Of a stretch of 64,000 bases of DNA, positions 39,744 through 50,500 are shown piece after piece. The DNA comes from an uncultured Candidatus Saccharibacteria bacterium. Its GTDB lineage: Bacteria > Patescibacteriota > Saccharimonadia > Saccharimonadales > Saccharimonadaceae. Below the pieces are notes generated by a model. It saw only the letters and a program-made list of their open reading frames with translations. It was not told the DNA's origin and searched no databases. Both the position numbers and the translations under genes were made by a program. Positions within the stretch are counted from its first letter, which is position 1, and each line of letters starts with the position of its first letter. The stretch covers positions 310,001 to 374,000 of the forward strand of contig CAMNAK010000001.1 of NCBI GenBank assembly GCA_946530965.1. The letters are read 5' to 3'.

Positions 39744-40925
39744 ATGAAGAAAAAATTCTTAAGTGAAACTTTGCAGGCTCACGTCGACAGCTTTGTTCCT
39801 GGTGGGCAGGGAATCGCTACTCTTGAAAACGGCAAGAAAGCCTTTATTTGGGGCGTTCTCCCAGGCGAAGACGTCGAGTTTCAAACTACTAAGTCCAAAT
39901 CCAGCTACTGCGAAGGTGTCGCAACCAAAATCCTCAAAGCCTCACCAAAGCGCATCGAACCAAAAGACGAATGCTATCTTTCTACTAGCCCTTGGCAAAT
40001 CCTAGATTATAATTTCGAACTCAAAAGCAAAGCCGAACTCGTCAAAGAATGCTTTACTCAGCAAAAGCTAGACATTGAAGTCTTGCCAACCATGACCGAC
40101 GGCAAAGAATTTTTCTATCGCAACAAGATGGAATACTCTCTCTATTTCAATCATGATGACGAGCAAATCCATCTTGCCTTCCATAAGCGCGGCAGCCACG
40201 GCAAAATCCAGATTTCTAGTAGCTCTATCGAGCGCCCAGAACTCTTTGCAAGAGCAGAAGAAATCGTAAAAGACCTCAACGACAAACACGAAGAAGCTCG
40301 CAAATACCAATCCATGCTTCTTCGCTGCAACCAAGCTGGTGAAGTAAGTGGCGACCTATTCGAAAATGGTAAACCACATCCTATCATGAATCCGCTCACA
40401 GATAGCTTGCTCGGCAAAGAATACAGCTACTCACCAAACGGTTTCTTCCAGATCAATCTTCCAGTTTACGAACTAGCTCTCAAAGAAATCGCCAAGCATG
40501 TTGACAATGGTCCACTTCTAGACCTATATGCAGGCGTAGGTAGTATTGGCTTATCTATCGCAAAAGACAGCCAAAAACTCACTCTCGTCGAAGTTAATGG
40601 CGCCGCCGTCGAAGAAATGAAGAATAATGCCAACGGTCGCCCAAATACCGAATGTATCCTTGCTAAATCCGAAGAAGTCACAGAATACATCACGCCAGAT
40701 TCTATCGTTATTCTTGATCCACCACGCGCTGGTTGCGATAAAAAGCTTATCGATAAAATCCTTGAAGTTGAGCCACAGAAAGTCATCTATCTTTCCTGCA
40801 ATCCAATTACGCAGGCTAGAGACGCTGCGCTTCTTGCAGAGAAGTACAAGATTTCTGCTGCCCAGCCATTCAACTTCTTCCCACGCACGCCGCATATCGA
40901 AAATCTTATTGTTTTGGAGAAATAA
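39744..40925 (+). CDS. 23S rRNA (uracil) / tRNA m5U methyltransferase family (RlmD/TrmA)
   Basis: TRAM-like N-terminus, LLDLYAGVGSIGLSIA, ILDPPRAGCD, VIYLSCNP. Confidence 0.9.
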   Translation: MKKKFLSETLQAHVDSFVPGGQGIATLENGKKAFIWGVLPGEDVEFQTTKSKSSYCEGVATKILKASPKRIEPKDECYLSTSPWQILDYNFELKSKAELVKECFTQQKLDIEVLPTMTDGKEFFYRNKMEYSLYFNHDDEQIHLAFHKRGSHGKIQISSSSIERPELFARAEEIVKDLNDKHEEARKYQSMLLRCNQAGEVSGDLFENGKPHPIMNPLTDSLLGKEYSYSPNGFFQINLPVYELALKEIAKHVDNGPLLDLYAGVGSIGLSIAKDSQKLTLVEVNGAAVEEMKNNANGRPNTECILAKSEEVTEYITPDSIVILDPPRAGCDKKLIDKILEVEPQKVIYLSCNPITQARDAALLAEKYKISAAQPFNFFPRTPHIENLIVLEK

Positions 40926-41971
40926 TGTATCGAAACACTTATGCTGAGATCAATCTTGAAGCTATCCGCCACAATCTCGAAGTTTTGAACCAAAAGTTTT
41001 CTAATTACGATTACCGCTTCGCGGTCGTAAAAGCAGATTGTTATGGTCACGGCCTAAAAGCAATCCAGCCAATGCTCGATGCGGGCTGCAATTATCTTGC
41101 TGTCGCCACGCTCGAAGAAGCCCTAGAAGTTCGCGAGCTTCATCCAGAAACGCCAATCCTTTGCCTTGGCATCATTCCATATTCTGGTCTAGATACAGTC
41201 AAAGAAAACAACATCACACTCACAATTAGCAATCTAGATTACATTAAGAATGCGCCAGACAAAGCCTTTTCGGGCATCAAAACGCATCTAAAAGTTAACA
41301 CTGGCATGAATCGCCTCGGTTTCAAAGACGAAAGCGAACTCGCCGAAGCATACAGCCTTCTAGAGAACGTTGAGGGGATCTACACTCATATCTACGATAC
41401 AGATAGTCGCGAACATACCGAAGCTCAAATCCAGAAATTCCAAGAGCTTACTTCTCAGCTTCCATTAAACGAAATCAAAATCATTCATACCGGCGCCAGC
41501 GAAGCTACTCTCAACTATCCAAAGCCAGACTTTGTAAATGCTTGCCGCTTCGGCATCACAATGTACGGTTTCTATGCTCCAGCCGAACTCGGTCTAGAAT
41601 CTACTTTCTCGCTCAAGAGCGAAGTCATCCAAATCAACACCCTAGAAGCCGGGGAGAGCCTTGGCTATGGCGGTACTTTTATCGCAAACGAAACAACCAA
41701 AATCGCCGTCGTTCCTATTGGCTACGCCGACGGAATTATCCGCAAAAACAAGGGCAGAAACGTTTATATCAGCAACCAACCTTACGAAATCGTTGGCAAC
41801 ATCTGCATGGATATGCTTTTTGTCAAAATCGACAACACTATCAAAGTTGGCGATACCGTAGAACTCCTGAGAGACAAAGAGCACATCAAGGAAACTGCAG
41901 ATTATCTCGAAACAATCCCATACGAAGTGCTTTGTGGCATCAGCAAACGCGTACCTCGTATCTATAAATAG
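40925..41971 (+). CDS. alr: alanine racemase
   Basis: FAVVKADCYGHG, HLKVNTGMNRLG, PIGYADG, CMDMLFV. Confidence 0.95.
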   Translation: MYRNTYAEINLEAIRHNLEVLNQKFSNYDYRFAVVKADCYGHGLKAIQPMLDAGCNYLAVATLEEALEVRELHPETPILCLGIIPYSGLDTVKENNITLTISNLDYIKNAPDKAFSGIKTHLKVNTGMNRLGFKDESELAEAYSLLENVEGIYTHIYDTDSREHTEAQIQKFQELTSQLPLNEIKIIHTGASEATLNYPKPDFVNACRFGITMYGFYAPAELGLESTFSLKSEVIQINTLEAGESLGYGGTFIANETTKIAVVPIGYADGIIRKNKGRNVYISNQPYEIVGNICMDMLFVKIDNTIKVGDTVELLRDKEHIKETADYLETIPYEVLCGISKRVPRIYK

Positions 41972-41992
41972 AGATTATGCTAAACTAGAACT

Positions 41993-42775
41993 ATGAAGAT
42001 TGCAATTCTTGGCGCCGGCGCTTACGGACGTGCGCTTGGTAAGATTGTCTCGAATAATGGCCACGACCTAAGCTTTTTTGATCCAAACGTCGTGCCAGAT
42101 GTTAGCCTAGAGCAAGCAGTGAAAAATGCTGAGGCTATCATTATCTGTATTCCTTCTAACTTCTTACCATCTTTCCTTGAAAACTATCCAGCAGAATACA
42201 AAAAACTACCAACCTTCCTAGCAACCAAGGGCCTTCGTGACGTACACATCTTTAAAGATTTTGATAACTTCGCCATTCTTTCTGGTCCGACTTTCGCTCA
42301 GGAAATTATGGACGGCAAGCAATCCATGCTTACTGCCACTAATCAGCTCGCTGTAGATATTTTTGCTAACCAACAGATCGAAATCGAAATCTGCCAAGAT
42401 ATCCAAGGTGTCCTACTTTGTGGCTCGCTCAAAAACGCCTATGCTATCGGCGCTGGTTTTAATAGCGATAGTGAAAATGCCGTCGCAGCCCTAATCACCC
42501 GCGCTCATGCCGAAATGCGCAAATATTTGCTCGAGCACGGCGCCAACCCAGACACCGCCGAACTAGCTTGCGGTATTGGCGATCTCGTCCTCACCTGCAG
42601 CAGCGACACTTCACGTAACTATACCTGCGGCAAAAAACTTCACGCTGGCCAAAACCTCGACGATATTCTAACCGAGCTGCAAACTGTCGAAGGTATCAAC
42701 GCCTTGCATGAGCTCGACGTAAACGAAGACTATCCGCTCCTACTCCATATCGCAAGAATAGCTGGACTAAAATAA
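41993..42775 (+). CDS. gpsA: NAD(P)-dependent glycerol-3-phosphate dehydrogenase (short form)
   Basis: AILGAGAYGRALG, ILSGPTFAQEI, LKNAYAIGAG, GIGDLVLTCSS. Confidence 0.88.
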   Translation: MKIAILGAGAYGRALGKIVSNNGHDLSFFDPNVVPDVSLEQAVKNAEAIIICIPSNFLPSFLENYPAEYKKLPTFLATKGLRDVHIFKDFDNFAILSGPTFAQEIMDGKQSMLTATNQLAVDIFANQQIEIEICQDIQGVLLCGSLKNAYAIGAGFNSDSENAVAALITRAHAEMRKYLLEHGANPDTAELACGIGDLVLTCSSDTSRNYTCGKKLHAGQNLDDILTELQTVEGINALHELDVNEDYPLLLHIARIAGLK

Positions 42776-42840
42776 GACAAAAAAGAAGGCGACACAAAAC
42801 GTGCCGCCTTTTTGAAGGAATCTTTTTACTTTAGGCAAGA

Positions 42841-44052
42841 TTAGGGAAGCAGAGCGTCTATGATTGGTCTCAGATATTCTGTGCCGTCGCCGAGCAGGAT
42901 TTCATACTCGCTCTCTTTGGAAGCCAGAACAAAGAAACGAACCAGAGCAGCAACGTCGTAGTTTGTAATATCAATACAATTGCTGTCGCAGTGACGCTTG
43001 AGTCTGTCCGCCCACTCGATACTCTGAAAAACCTCACGATCTGTCATAGGGCGCATATTATCGTCGACGAGGTCATACTTGACGTTATGAGTAGTCAAAA
43101 CGACACCCTCATCGAATGGCCAGAATATAAACAGCGGCTTCTTGTATTCATGGTTTTCAGCTTCGAGAACCCTGATCTGTTCATACAGCTTGTCTTTTTC
43201 TGCCTCCAGCGTAGGAACTTCGAGACGAAGAGCACCGGCCGCCTTTACAAGAGCTTCGGATTCTGCAGTCAATCTTTCAATCTTGACCTTAACACCCTCA
43301 CGCTCTTTTTCCTTTGCGGCGATTTCGGCGAGCATTTCCTCGTGCTTCTTTTCCATAGCCTCACGGCGCTTACCAGAATAATCCTTCATAGAATTCTTAT
43401 ACTGGCGTGCCTTATCTGCGAGCTTGGCAATTTTCTGGGGAAGATGCCATTCGTAGTTCTCGCGGCAGCGATCAATTCTTCCAGCAAGCTCGCTATGACG
43501 AGAAACAGTAACTCTGATTTCCTCAGCGAGATTATTGATTCTTGTCAAAAGCTTCTTTATGCTCTCCTTCAGATCCTCGATCTGAGCCAGATTGATCTTG
43601 ATCAGCTTACCCTCGAGCTCGAAACGCTCAGCAAACATCAGCTGAAGCTGCTTCTCACGAATACGAGTCATGATTGCAGTGCAGAGATCTTTATCCTGAC
43701 CAGCAAACTCGAAATCGTCCTCTTCGCCGTTCATTAACTTCTCGAAATGTTCCATCATCTCGTCAGTTAAACGGTCGGCCATAGAGTCGATAATCGCATC
43801 GCGAACATCAGTATTGTCCATCAGCTTAGAAAGCGGGACCTTAATAGTAGTAATCGTTGCCTCTACAGGTTCTGCGACCGGAACACTCATACTCTTGCTC
43901 GGGATAGAGATTGTTTCGGTCGAGATGTCAACGCCTTTTAAGGCCATTGTTCTCTCGGGCTTCTTCTTCGTCTTGGTTGTAGTAGTGCTAGTTCCTTTTG
44001 TAGTTTCAGGAGCAGCAACAAGCTGGGACTGCTTGGAAATTTTTACTCTCAT
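42841..44052 (-). CDS. coiled-coil hypothetical protein, 403 aa
   Basis: GAGGAGG SD, long leader, central coiled coil; no recognised domain. Confidence 0.75.
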   Translation of the reverse strand: MRVKISKQSQLVAAPETTKGTSTTTTKTKKKPERTMALKGVDISTETISIPSKSMSVPVAEPVEATITTIKVPLSKLMDNTDVRDAIIDSMADRLTDEMMEHFEKLMNGEEDDFEFAGQDKDLCTAIMTRIREKQLQLMFAERFELEGKLIKINLAQIEDLKESIKKLLTRINNLAEEIRVTVSRHSELAGRIDRCRENYEWHLPQKIAKLADKARQYKNSMKDYSGKRREAMEKKHEEMLAEIAAKEKEREGVKVKIERLTAESEALVKAAGALRLEVPTLEAEKDKLYEQIRVLEAENHEYKKPLFIFWPFDEGVVLTTHNVKYDLVDDNMRPMTDREVFQSIEWADRLKRHCDSNCIDITNYDVAALVRFFVLASKESEYEILLGDGTEYLRPIIDALLP

Positions 44053-44245
44053 AAGTAGACCTCCTCAGAGCGAATTCGCGCCTCAAAAACCTATACCAAA
44101 GTAAAAGTTTTTAAAGAACGCATGTCGGATACATGTATCCAAAAAGCATACTAGACGCCTTCCAGAATCTATATATTATATCATATTTTGCTCAAAAAAG
44201 CAAAAGCAATACTACATCTATCCCTCGTCTTGCTATAATCTTCTT

Positions 44246-47200
44246 ATGGAATTCGACAAGGCATACAATCATCTAAACGAAAACCAGCGCGCAGCTGTAG
44301 ATCATATCGACGGGCCACTTCTTGTAATTGCAGGTCCAGGTACGGGCAAAACCCAGCTTCTATCCGTTCGTGTAGCTAACATTCTTAAACAGACCGACGC
44401 AAATCCAGAGAACATTCTTTGTCTTACTTTCACTGAAACCGGTGCAAGCAATATGCGCCATCGTCTCGCAGATTTTATTGGCCCAGAAGCCTATAAGGTC
44501 CAGATTCAGACCTACCATGCCTTTGGTTCGTATATCTTGCAGGAACACCGCCCAGATCTTAATGCTGCCATCGATGATCTTGAACGTTTTACCTTGATTC
44601 GAAAAATCCAGGCTAACCTCCCAGCTATGGATATCTTGCGCCCAGATTATTTTACGCCACATATCATTAGTGCCATTTCTGAGCTCAAGGCTGCCGCGCT
44701 TACTCCTAATGACCTCCGCAAAATCGTTCAGCGTAACGAAGTAGATAACGGCCTGATTTATTCTGCCATCAGCGAAAAACTCCAGGAAACCAAAGGTCTT
44801 CGCTATCCAAAATCTACCGCCAAATATACCGAAATCCTCGAAGCTCTGCAGAGCTTTATTAATCGCCCGGACAATCAAAAACCAATCCTTGGCAAGGTTG
44901 AACCCGTCGCAAATATCTACTACCGAGAACTCGCCGAAGCTTTGCTTGCTGAAGAGAATAGCGAGAAGCCAAGCAGCAAGCTTCCAGGCAAATGGCGCGA
45001 AAAGTTCTTCAAGAAAAACAAGCAGGGCGATTTTGTCTTTGGCGACGATATCGCAAACAAAAAGCTTCTGAGCCTTGCAGGCATTATGGAACAATACCAA
45101 GCACATCTCGACGCCGAAGGTCTCTTCGATTACGACGATATGATTCTAAACGCTATCAATCTCCTTGAGACCGACGACGAGATTCGTTACAATGCCCAAG
45201 AACGCTTCCAATATATCCTTCTTGATGAGTTTCAGGATACAAACGACGCACAGGCAAAGCTAGTTAGTCTCCTTACAGACAACCCAAGCAACGAAGGCCG
45301 CCCAAATATCATGGCTGTAGGCGACGACGATCAGGCCATCTATGGTTTCCAGGGCGCCAACACTTCCAACTTCTTTGATTTCGATGCCAAATACCATCCA
45401 AAACAGATTTTCCTAACCAAGAACTACCGCTCCAGCGAGCCAATCCTCGAGTTCGCTCATAATGTTATCGAGCAGGGCGCAGACCGCTTTTGCAAATCTC
45501 CGAGCGTCAATATCGACAAGCATATTACTGCCGAAAACCCGCCAGAAAAGACCAGCATCGAGCTTCGTAGCTTCAAATCTTATCAGAGTGAATATTCATA
45601 TATCGCCGCCGAAATCCATCGCCTCATGAGCGAAGGCGTTCCAGGAAGCAAAATCTCCATCATTGCGCCAAAGCACAAATATTTGGTCTCGATTTTGCCA
45701 TATCTCCATGCCATGAATATTCCTATCTCTTATACGCGCCGAGACAATATTCTAGAAGACGCCGAAGTCAGCGAAACTATCAACTGTGCCAAACTCGTAA
45801 ATACCCTAGCCACCGGAGACATGCGCAAGGCTGACCCATATTGTTTTAGAGCAATCAGCTTGCCGTACTGGAATCTCAAGAACGCCACCATCGTAAACCT
45901 ACTTCACGACGCCAGAGAAAAGCGCCAAAGCATTTTTGATACCATTTACTCCAACAAGGATGACGCCGACGCAGAGAATCTTAAGCTTCACGAATTCGCA
46001 GACTTCTTTATGGAACTCGCCAAGAAAGCCGCAGATCACAGCGCCGAAAGCATCATCGCAAAAATCTGCACCATCATTATTAATGAAAAAGACGACCTAG
46101 CTCTCTTTAGCAAACTCAACACCCTCCGCGAGATTATCGGCAAGAAATCCGCTCGCGGCAACCACAAATTCTCGGTCGAAGATTTCTGCAACTATATCGA
46201 CGCATACAATTCTGCCGAGCTTCAGATTGTAGACAGCTCACCATATAGTGAATCCGACGAAGCCGTCGTGCTTCAGACCGTCCACAGCTCCAAGGGTCTA
46301 GAATACGAAGCTGTATTCCTAATCGCCGCAGACAACAAAAACTGGTCCGATGCAGGCGGTAATCGCGATCTTATCAAGCTACCACGCAACCTTGCCTTCG
46401 TTCGCCACACCGGCGATACAGCCGACGAAAAAATCCGTGTCTTCTTTGTTGCTATCACTCGCGCTAAAGCCAAGCTATATCTCACCTATAGTCTTTCAGA
46501 TTTTGCTGGCCACGAAGCCGACCGTCTCAAATTCCTAGACATTCGCGAAGAAACCAATCCAAACACGGGCGAAAAGGGCTACTTCAGCAAGATTATTCCA
46601 GAACCATTCAACTTCGAACTCCAAGGCGAGAGCGAAGATTTGAACCCAGAAGATTTCGCGCCAAACCGCTGGTTCGACGATTACATCCCAAGCGACGAAA
46701 CCAAGAGAAATCTCTTGAAGCCCTATGTCGAACACTTCAGGCTTACCCCAACTGGCCTAAATACTTTCGTCGACCTGAGGTACAACGGCCCAGAAGCCTT
46801 CTTGCGCAGATTTATTATTGGCGAGCCTAGCGAAGCAAACTTCAGCGCAGACTACGGCACGCTCATCCATGATGTTATGGACCAGCTCAATCGCCAAAAG
46901 CTCAGCAACGAAGACGCCTTAAATCTCTTCAAGTCTAAAGTCGCTGATGCTGACGCCACGGACAAGGAGAAAGACGATCTATTGCAACGCGGCGAGCAGG
47001 AACTATCCCGCTTCCTTGAGGAACGCGGAGATTACCTGCGCAACGTCAAAGCAGAGTCCGAGCGCAACTTCTCGAGCGAAGGTATCGTTCTTGGCGAAGT
47101 TCCACTCACGGGTAAAATCGATCGCATCGAGATTAACGAAGAAGAGAAGACAATTACGGTTGCAGACTACAAAACCGGCACGCCAAAATCCAAATGGGGC

Positions 47201-47506
47201 ACCGCCGACAGCACTTTCACTTACAAAATCCAACTTTATTTCTATAAGTTCCTCATCGAAAACTGCCGCGCCTACCAAAATTACAAGGTCACCAAGGGTC
47301 GCATTGATTATATTCCTGCCGATTCCGACGGAGATATCGTGCCGCTAGAGCTCAACTTCAAAGACGCCGAAGCAGAACAAATCAAGAAGCTTATCTCCGT
47401 AGTCTATAAGCACATCAAATCCTTAGACTTCCCAGACACAAGCGAAGCCAACAAAAACAGCAATCCAACCAAAGCTTTCTTTGATCAATTGCTGAATGAA
47501 GATTAA
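44246..47506 (+). CDS. UvrD/Rep superfamily helicase with C-terminal PD-(D/E)XK nuclease (AddA/RecB-like)
   Basis: LVIAGPGTGKTQLLSVRVA, VGDDDQAIYGFQGA, TVHSSKGLEYEAVFL, C-terminal TGKIDRIEI...VADYKTG. Confidence 0.94.
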   Translation: MEFDKAYNHLNENQRAAVDHIDGPLLVIAGPGTGKTQLLSVRVANILKQTDANPENILCLTFTETGASNMRHRLADFIGPEAYKVQIQTYHAFGSYILQEHRPDLNAAIDDLERFTLIRKIQANLPAMDILRPDYFTPHIISAISELKAAALTPNDLRKIVQRNEVDNGLIYSAISEKLQETKGLRYPKSTAKYTEILEALQSFINRPDNQKPILGKVEPVANIYYRELAEALLAEENSEKPSSKLPGKWREKFFKKNKQGDFVFGDDIANKKLLSLAGIMEQYQAHLDAEGLFDYDDMILNAINLLETDDEIRYNAQERFQYILLDEFQDTNDAQAKLVSLLTDNPSNEGRPNIMAVGDDDQAIYGFQGANTSNFFDFDAKYHPKQIFLTKNYRSSEPILEFAHNVIEQGADRFCKSPSVNIDKHITAENPPEKTSIELRSFKSYQSEYSYIAAEIHRLMSEGVPGSKISIIAPKHKYLVSILPYLHAMNIPISYTRRDNILEDAEVSETINCAKLVNTLATGDMRKADPYCFRAISLPYWNLKNATIVNLLHDAREKRQSIFDTIYSNKDDADAENLKLHEFADFFMELAKKAADHSAESIIAKICTIIINEKDDLALFSKLNTLREIIGKKSARGNHKFSVEDFCNYIDAYNSAELQIVDSSPYSESDEAVVLQTVHSSKGLEYEAVFLIAADNKNWSDAGGNRDLIKLPRNLAFVRHTGDTADEKIRVFFVAITRAKAKLYLTYSLSDFAGHEADRLKFLDIREETNPNTGEKGYFSKIIPEPFNFELQGESEDLNPEDFAPNRWFDDYIPSDETKRNLLKPYVEHFRLTPTGLNTFVDLRYNGPEAFLRRFIIGEPSEANFSADYGTLIHDVMDQLNRQKLSNEDALNLFKSKVADADATDKEKDDLLQRGEQELSRFLEERGDYLRNVKAESERNFSSEGIVLGEVPLTGKIDRIEINEEEKTITVADYKTGTPKSKWGTADSTFTYKIQLYFYKFLIENCRAYQNYKVTKGRIDYIPADSDGDIVPLELNFKDAEAEQIKKLISVVYKHIKSLDFPDTSEANKNSNPTKAFFDQLLNED

Positions 47507-47541
47507 AAGATAATTAAGCTTATTTATTATACAATAAAAGT

Positions 47542-50500
47542 ATGGAAAAGAAGCCTAAAGAAAATGTCGCCGAAAACAGTGACGATTTCGTTCGTCTAGA
47601 AGACTATGAAGCGGAAACACCCGATGAATCGGTCGAAAGAGACGAAAATGGCTTTTCTATTGAAGGCAAAAAACTTGCTGAAAGCTGCGAAAAGCTTGTT
47701 ACTAGCTTTTTAGAAGAGCACGGAGGAGATACGTCCGCAGCAGAAGACGTCTTTCTTTCAAGACTCAAAGAACAAGGTATATTTGACGAAAACGATCGTA
47801 TTACTGTGCCAGATAATCCTAGCGAAGAACAGCTTCAGAGTCTAGATTTATTTATTGGCCTAACTGGCGTAGAGGGCATGAAGGCCATTTCTTCAAATCC
47901 CCTTATCCTTAAAAGATATTTCGATTGCCCAATCATCCATTCGGAAAGTTCATACAGAGAAGAAGAAGCAGAATTCGAAGGTTCAACCCTTGGCGAAGTT
48001 CTCACTGCCAGCCAAATGCAAGAACAATTCTGTAGCGAGCGCCGTAGACAATTAAGTACCTATAGCGACGGCATGAATGCCGTTCTTCATCATTGCCTAG
48101 ACAAAATGAGGGAAGAGCGACAAAACAACCCTATATCTTTTACGGATTACGCCGAGACGATCGACGAAAACAACTCAGAAAGAACAAAAAACGTTTTTGC
48201 CATCGAAGTCATCCGCTATGTAGAAGATTGCCATGACTCCGAAGAAGATCCACGACTCAGCATAGATGAATTAGCCGTTACAGCATATCTAGCAAAACCA
48301 GAATTTACGAATAGTCCCGCCTGTTCAGAGGCATTTTCAGCTATCTTTACAGATTTAATCTCACAAGAACAAACACCAGAAAACGCTAAATCTCAAAACG
48401 AAGTAATGAAGAGTATCTATAATGATAGTTTTCGCGAACTTTACGAAGACAGCATCAACGGCGAGACTAGGACCCTTCAAGAACAGCTTTTGGCACAAAA
48501 AGCTCTACTTTCATACGAAGGCACGCAATATGCTTACGAACACCCAGAAGAGGTATCGAGACAAGCAGAAATCCCTGCAACCCAACAACTTTCGGATGAG
48601 ATGATAACCTTTCTAACCGAAAAAACAAGCAGCGAGCAAAGAGAACAGCTTGCTCAAAGATTAAATCCATCAATCGCTACTGCGATAGAACGTGAGATCC
48701 ATTATATTGATACCGATCACTGGTATAGAGGAGGCGAAGAAAAACGCCAAGCAAAAATCGCAAGCTTCGAAAGCCTTCTTCTTAATGCGCCAACTTCAGT
48801 AATCGCAGAAGTTACCGGACTACAAAAAGAATTAGCTCTAGCTGATACATTGACAAACGGGGCAGAACTCAGAAAAGACCTCATTATTCACGCAGCACAT
48901 CAATCGAACCCCGAAAAATTCCAGCAAGACATCGCTACCAGAGTTTCCGAGCTTAGCGAAGAAGAAATCCAAAACAATCCAGAGTTACAAGCCTACCTAG
49001 CGGAGCATTCGAGCGAGATTATACCTTGCTTTGCCCGAATCGAAAATAGCCCAATTACAATTTTCTCAGCAGAGCAAATCGAAGCCACATTCCCAGAAGA
49101 AGATAGAGGCGAAATCCTAACGGCATTTTTGTCCAATATCAAAAATCCAGGACTACTAAATGAAGTTATTCGATCGAGAACCGAAAAGAAAGATAGTTTT
49201 TCGCTCGAACAAGATATTTCCTTTGCTATCTATCATCAACTCGAAAATAATCCAGATATCGTAACAGACAAACAATTCATATCGGATATAGAAGCGGCTT
49301 TTACGCAATGTCCTCAAATAATAAGATCTCTATCCTATGACAAGATTATAGAAGCGTGTTCACCAGAATCGCTCTCGAACGCAACTGGTATACCTATTGA
49401 TCTTCTAGATATAAGCAGTAGCAAATATCGCATAGATATTATGCAAAGCTACCTCTCCTCAGAAAGAGCCGCCGAAGAATACCACCTTTCGCCAGAAGAA
49501 CGTTCTTCAGAGTTCTACGCTAGAGTTATGCGCCATATAGATTCCTACAGCGCGGAATTTTCCGATGCCGACCAAGAACATCTCAGGCAAGCTATCGCGG
49601 AAGGCGATCCTGCTCTAGCAAAAATCATTCTAAAATCTGGCAAAGAGTCGCTATGTTACCTACCGCCAAAAACACTTCACGAAGCAATCCCTGGCGCCCC
49701 AGAAGGATTACTCGAAATAGCACTCGGATCTCAGCTAAGAAGCATGATCGTCGATGCGAAACTCGGAGAAGCCGAAAGCGAACAGGATATACTTCGCAGT
49801 TTTCTCTACTCCCTAGGAGATCATCCGGCCACGAAAGATATTTCGGATTATTTTTCAAGTAACGACAATCTTGCTCATTTAGCAATAAAATATAACCAAG
49901 GCCGCATTTTAAGCGAAGCAAAATTTAACGAATTATTCCCATACGCAACTGGCATCCACGAAGCATTACTATGTATGAAGCCGGAAAAACAAAGTGATAT
50001 CATACATGATCTCGACATCGAGAAACGCTCACTTGAAAGCCGAGACGGTTTCAATCCAGAATCGCCAGAATACCAGACAGCACTACAAGAACTCCACAAA
50101 AAAGCTATCATTGATTTGGTTAAACATATCAGCGAATACGATGCTATCGAAAACTTAGATCTATTAACACAAACTCTTTCAGAAAACGACGAAATTCTAA
50201 GGGCTACCCTAGATTATCATCCAGAAATCCTTGAGTCCTTCACGATTGACCAGCTTTTCGTGATCGAGCCGCGTCTAGAAAAAGTCCAAGCCGGTCTCGA
50301 AAAACGAGATGACGTCTTCTTGAAAACTTGCCTAGAATTCCTTTCCGAACATCGAGATATTGAACCCGACGATGTCGCTGAACAACTATTACTAAATATT
50401 ATCAATACCAACTCAACAGATGAAGCCTTGAGCGAAAGCGCAAAAAACACGAATCCGAACCCCGATAGTCCAGCAAAGCACGCCCTTTATCTGATAACAC

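Noticed and set aside
42991-43737. 248-aa plus-strand ORF opposite the coiled-coil gene
   Set aside because: Minus-strand frame has an SD, promoter and coiled-coil pattern; the plus-strand ORF has none
44360-45106. 248-aa minus-strand ORF inside the UvrD-like helicase
   Set aside because: Antisense to conserved helicase motifs
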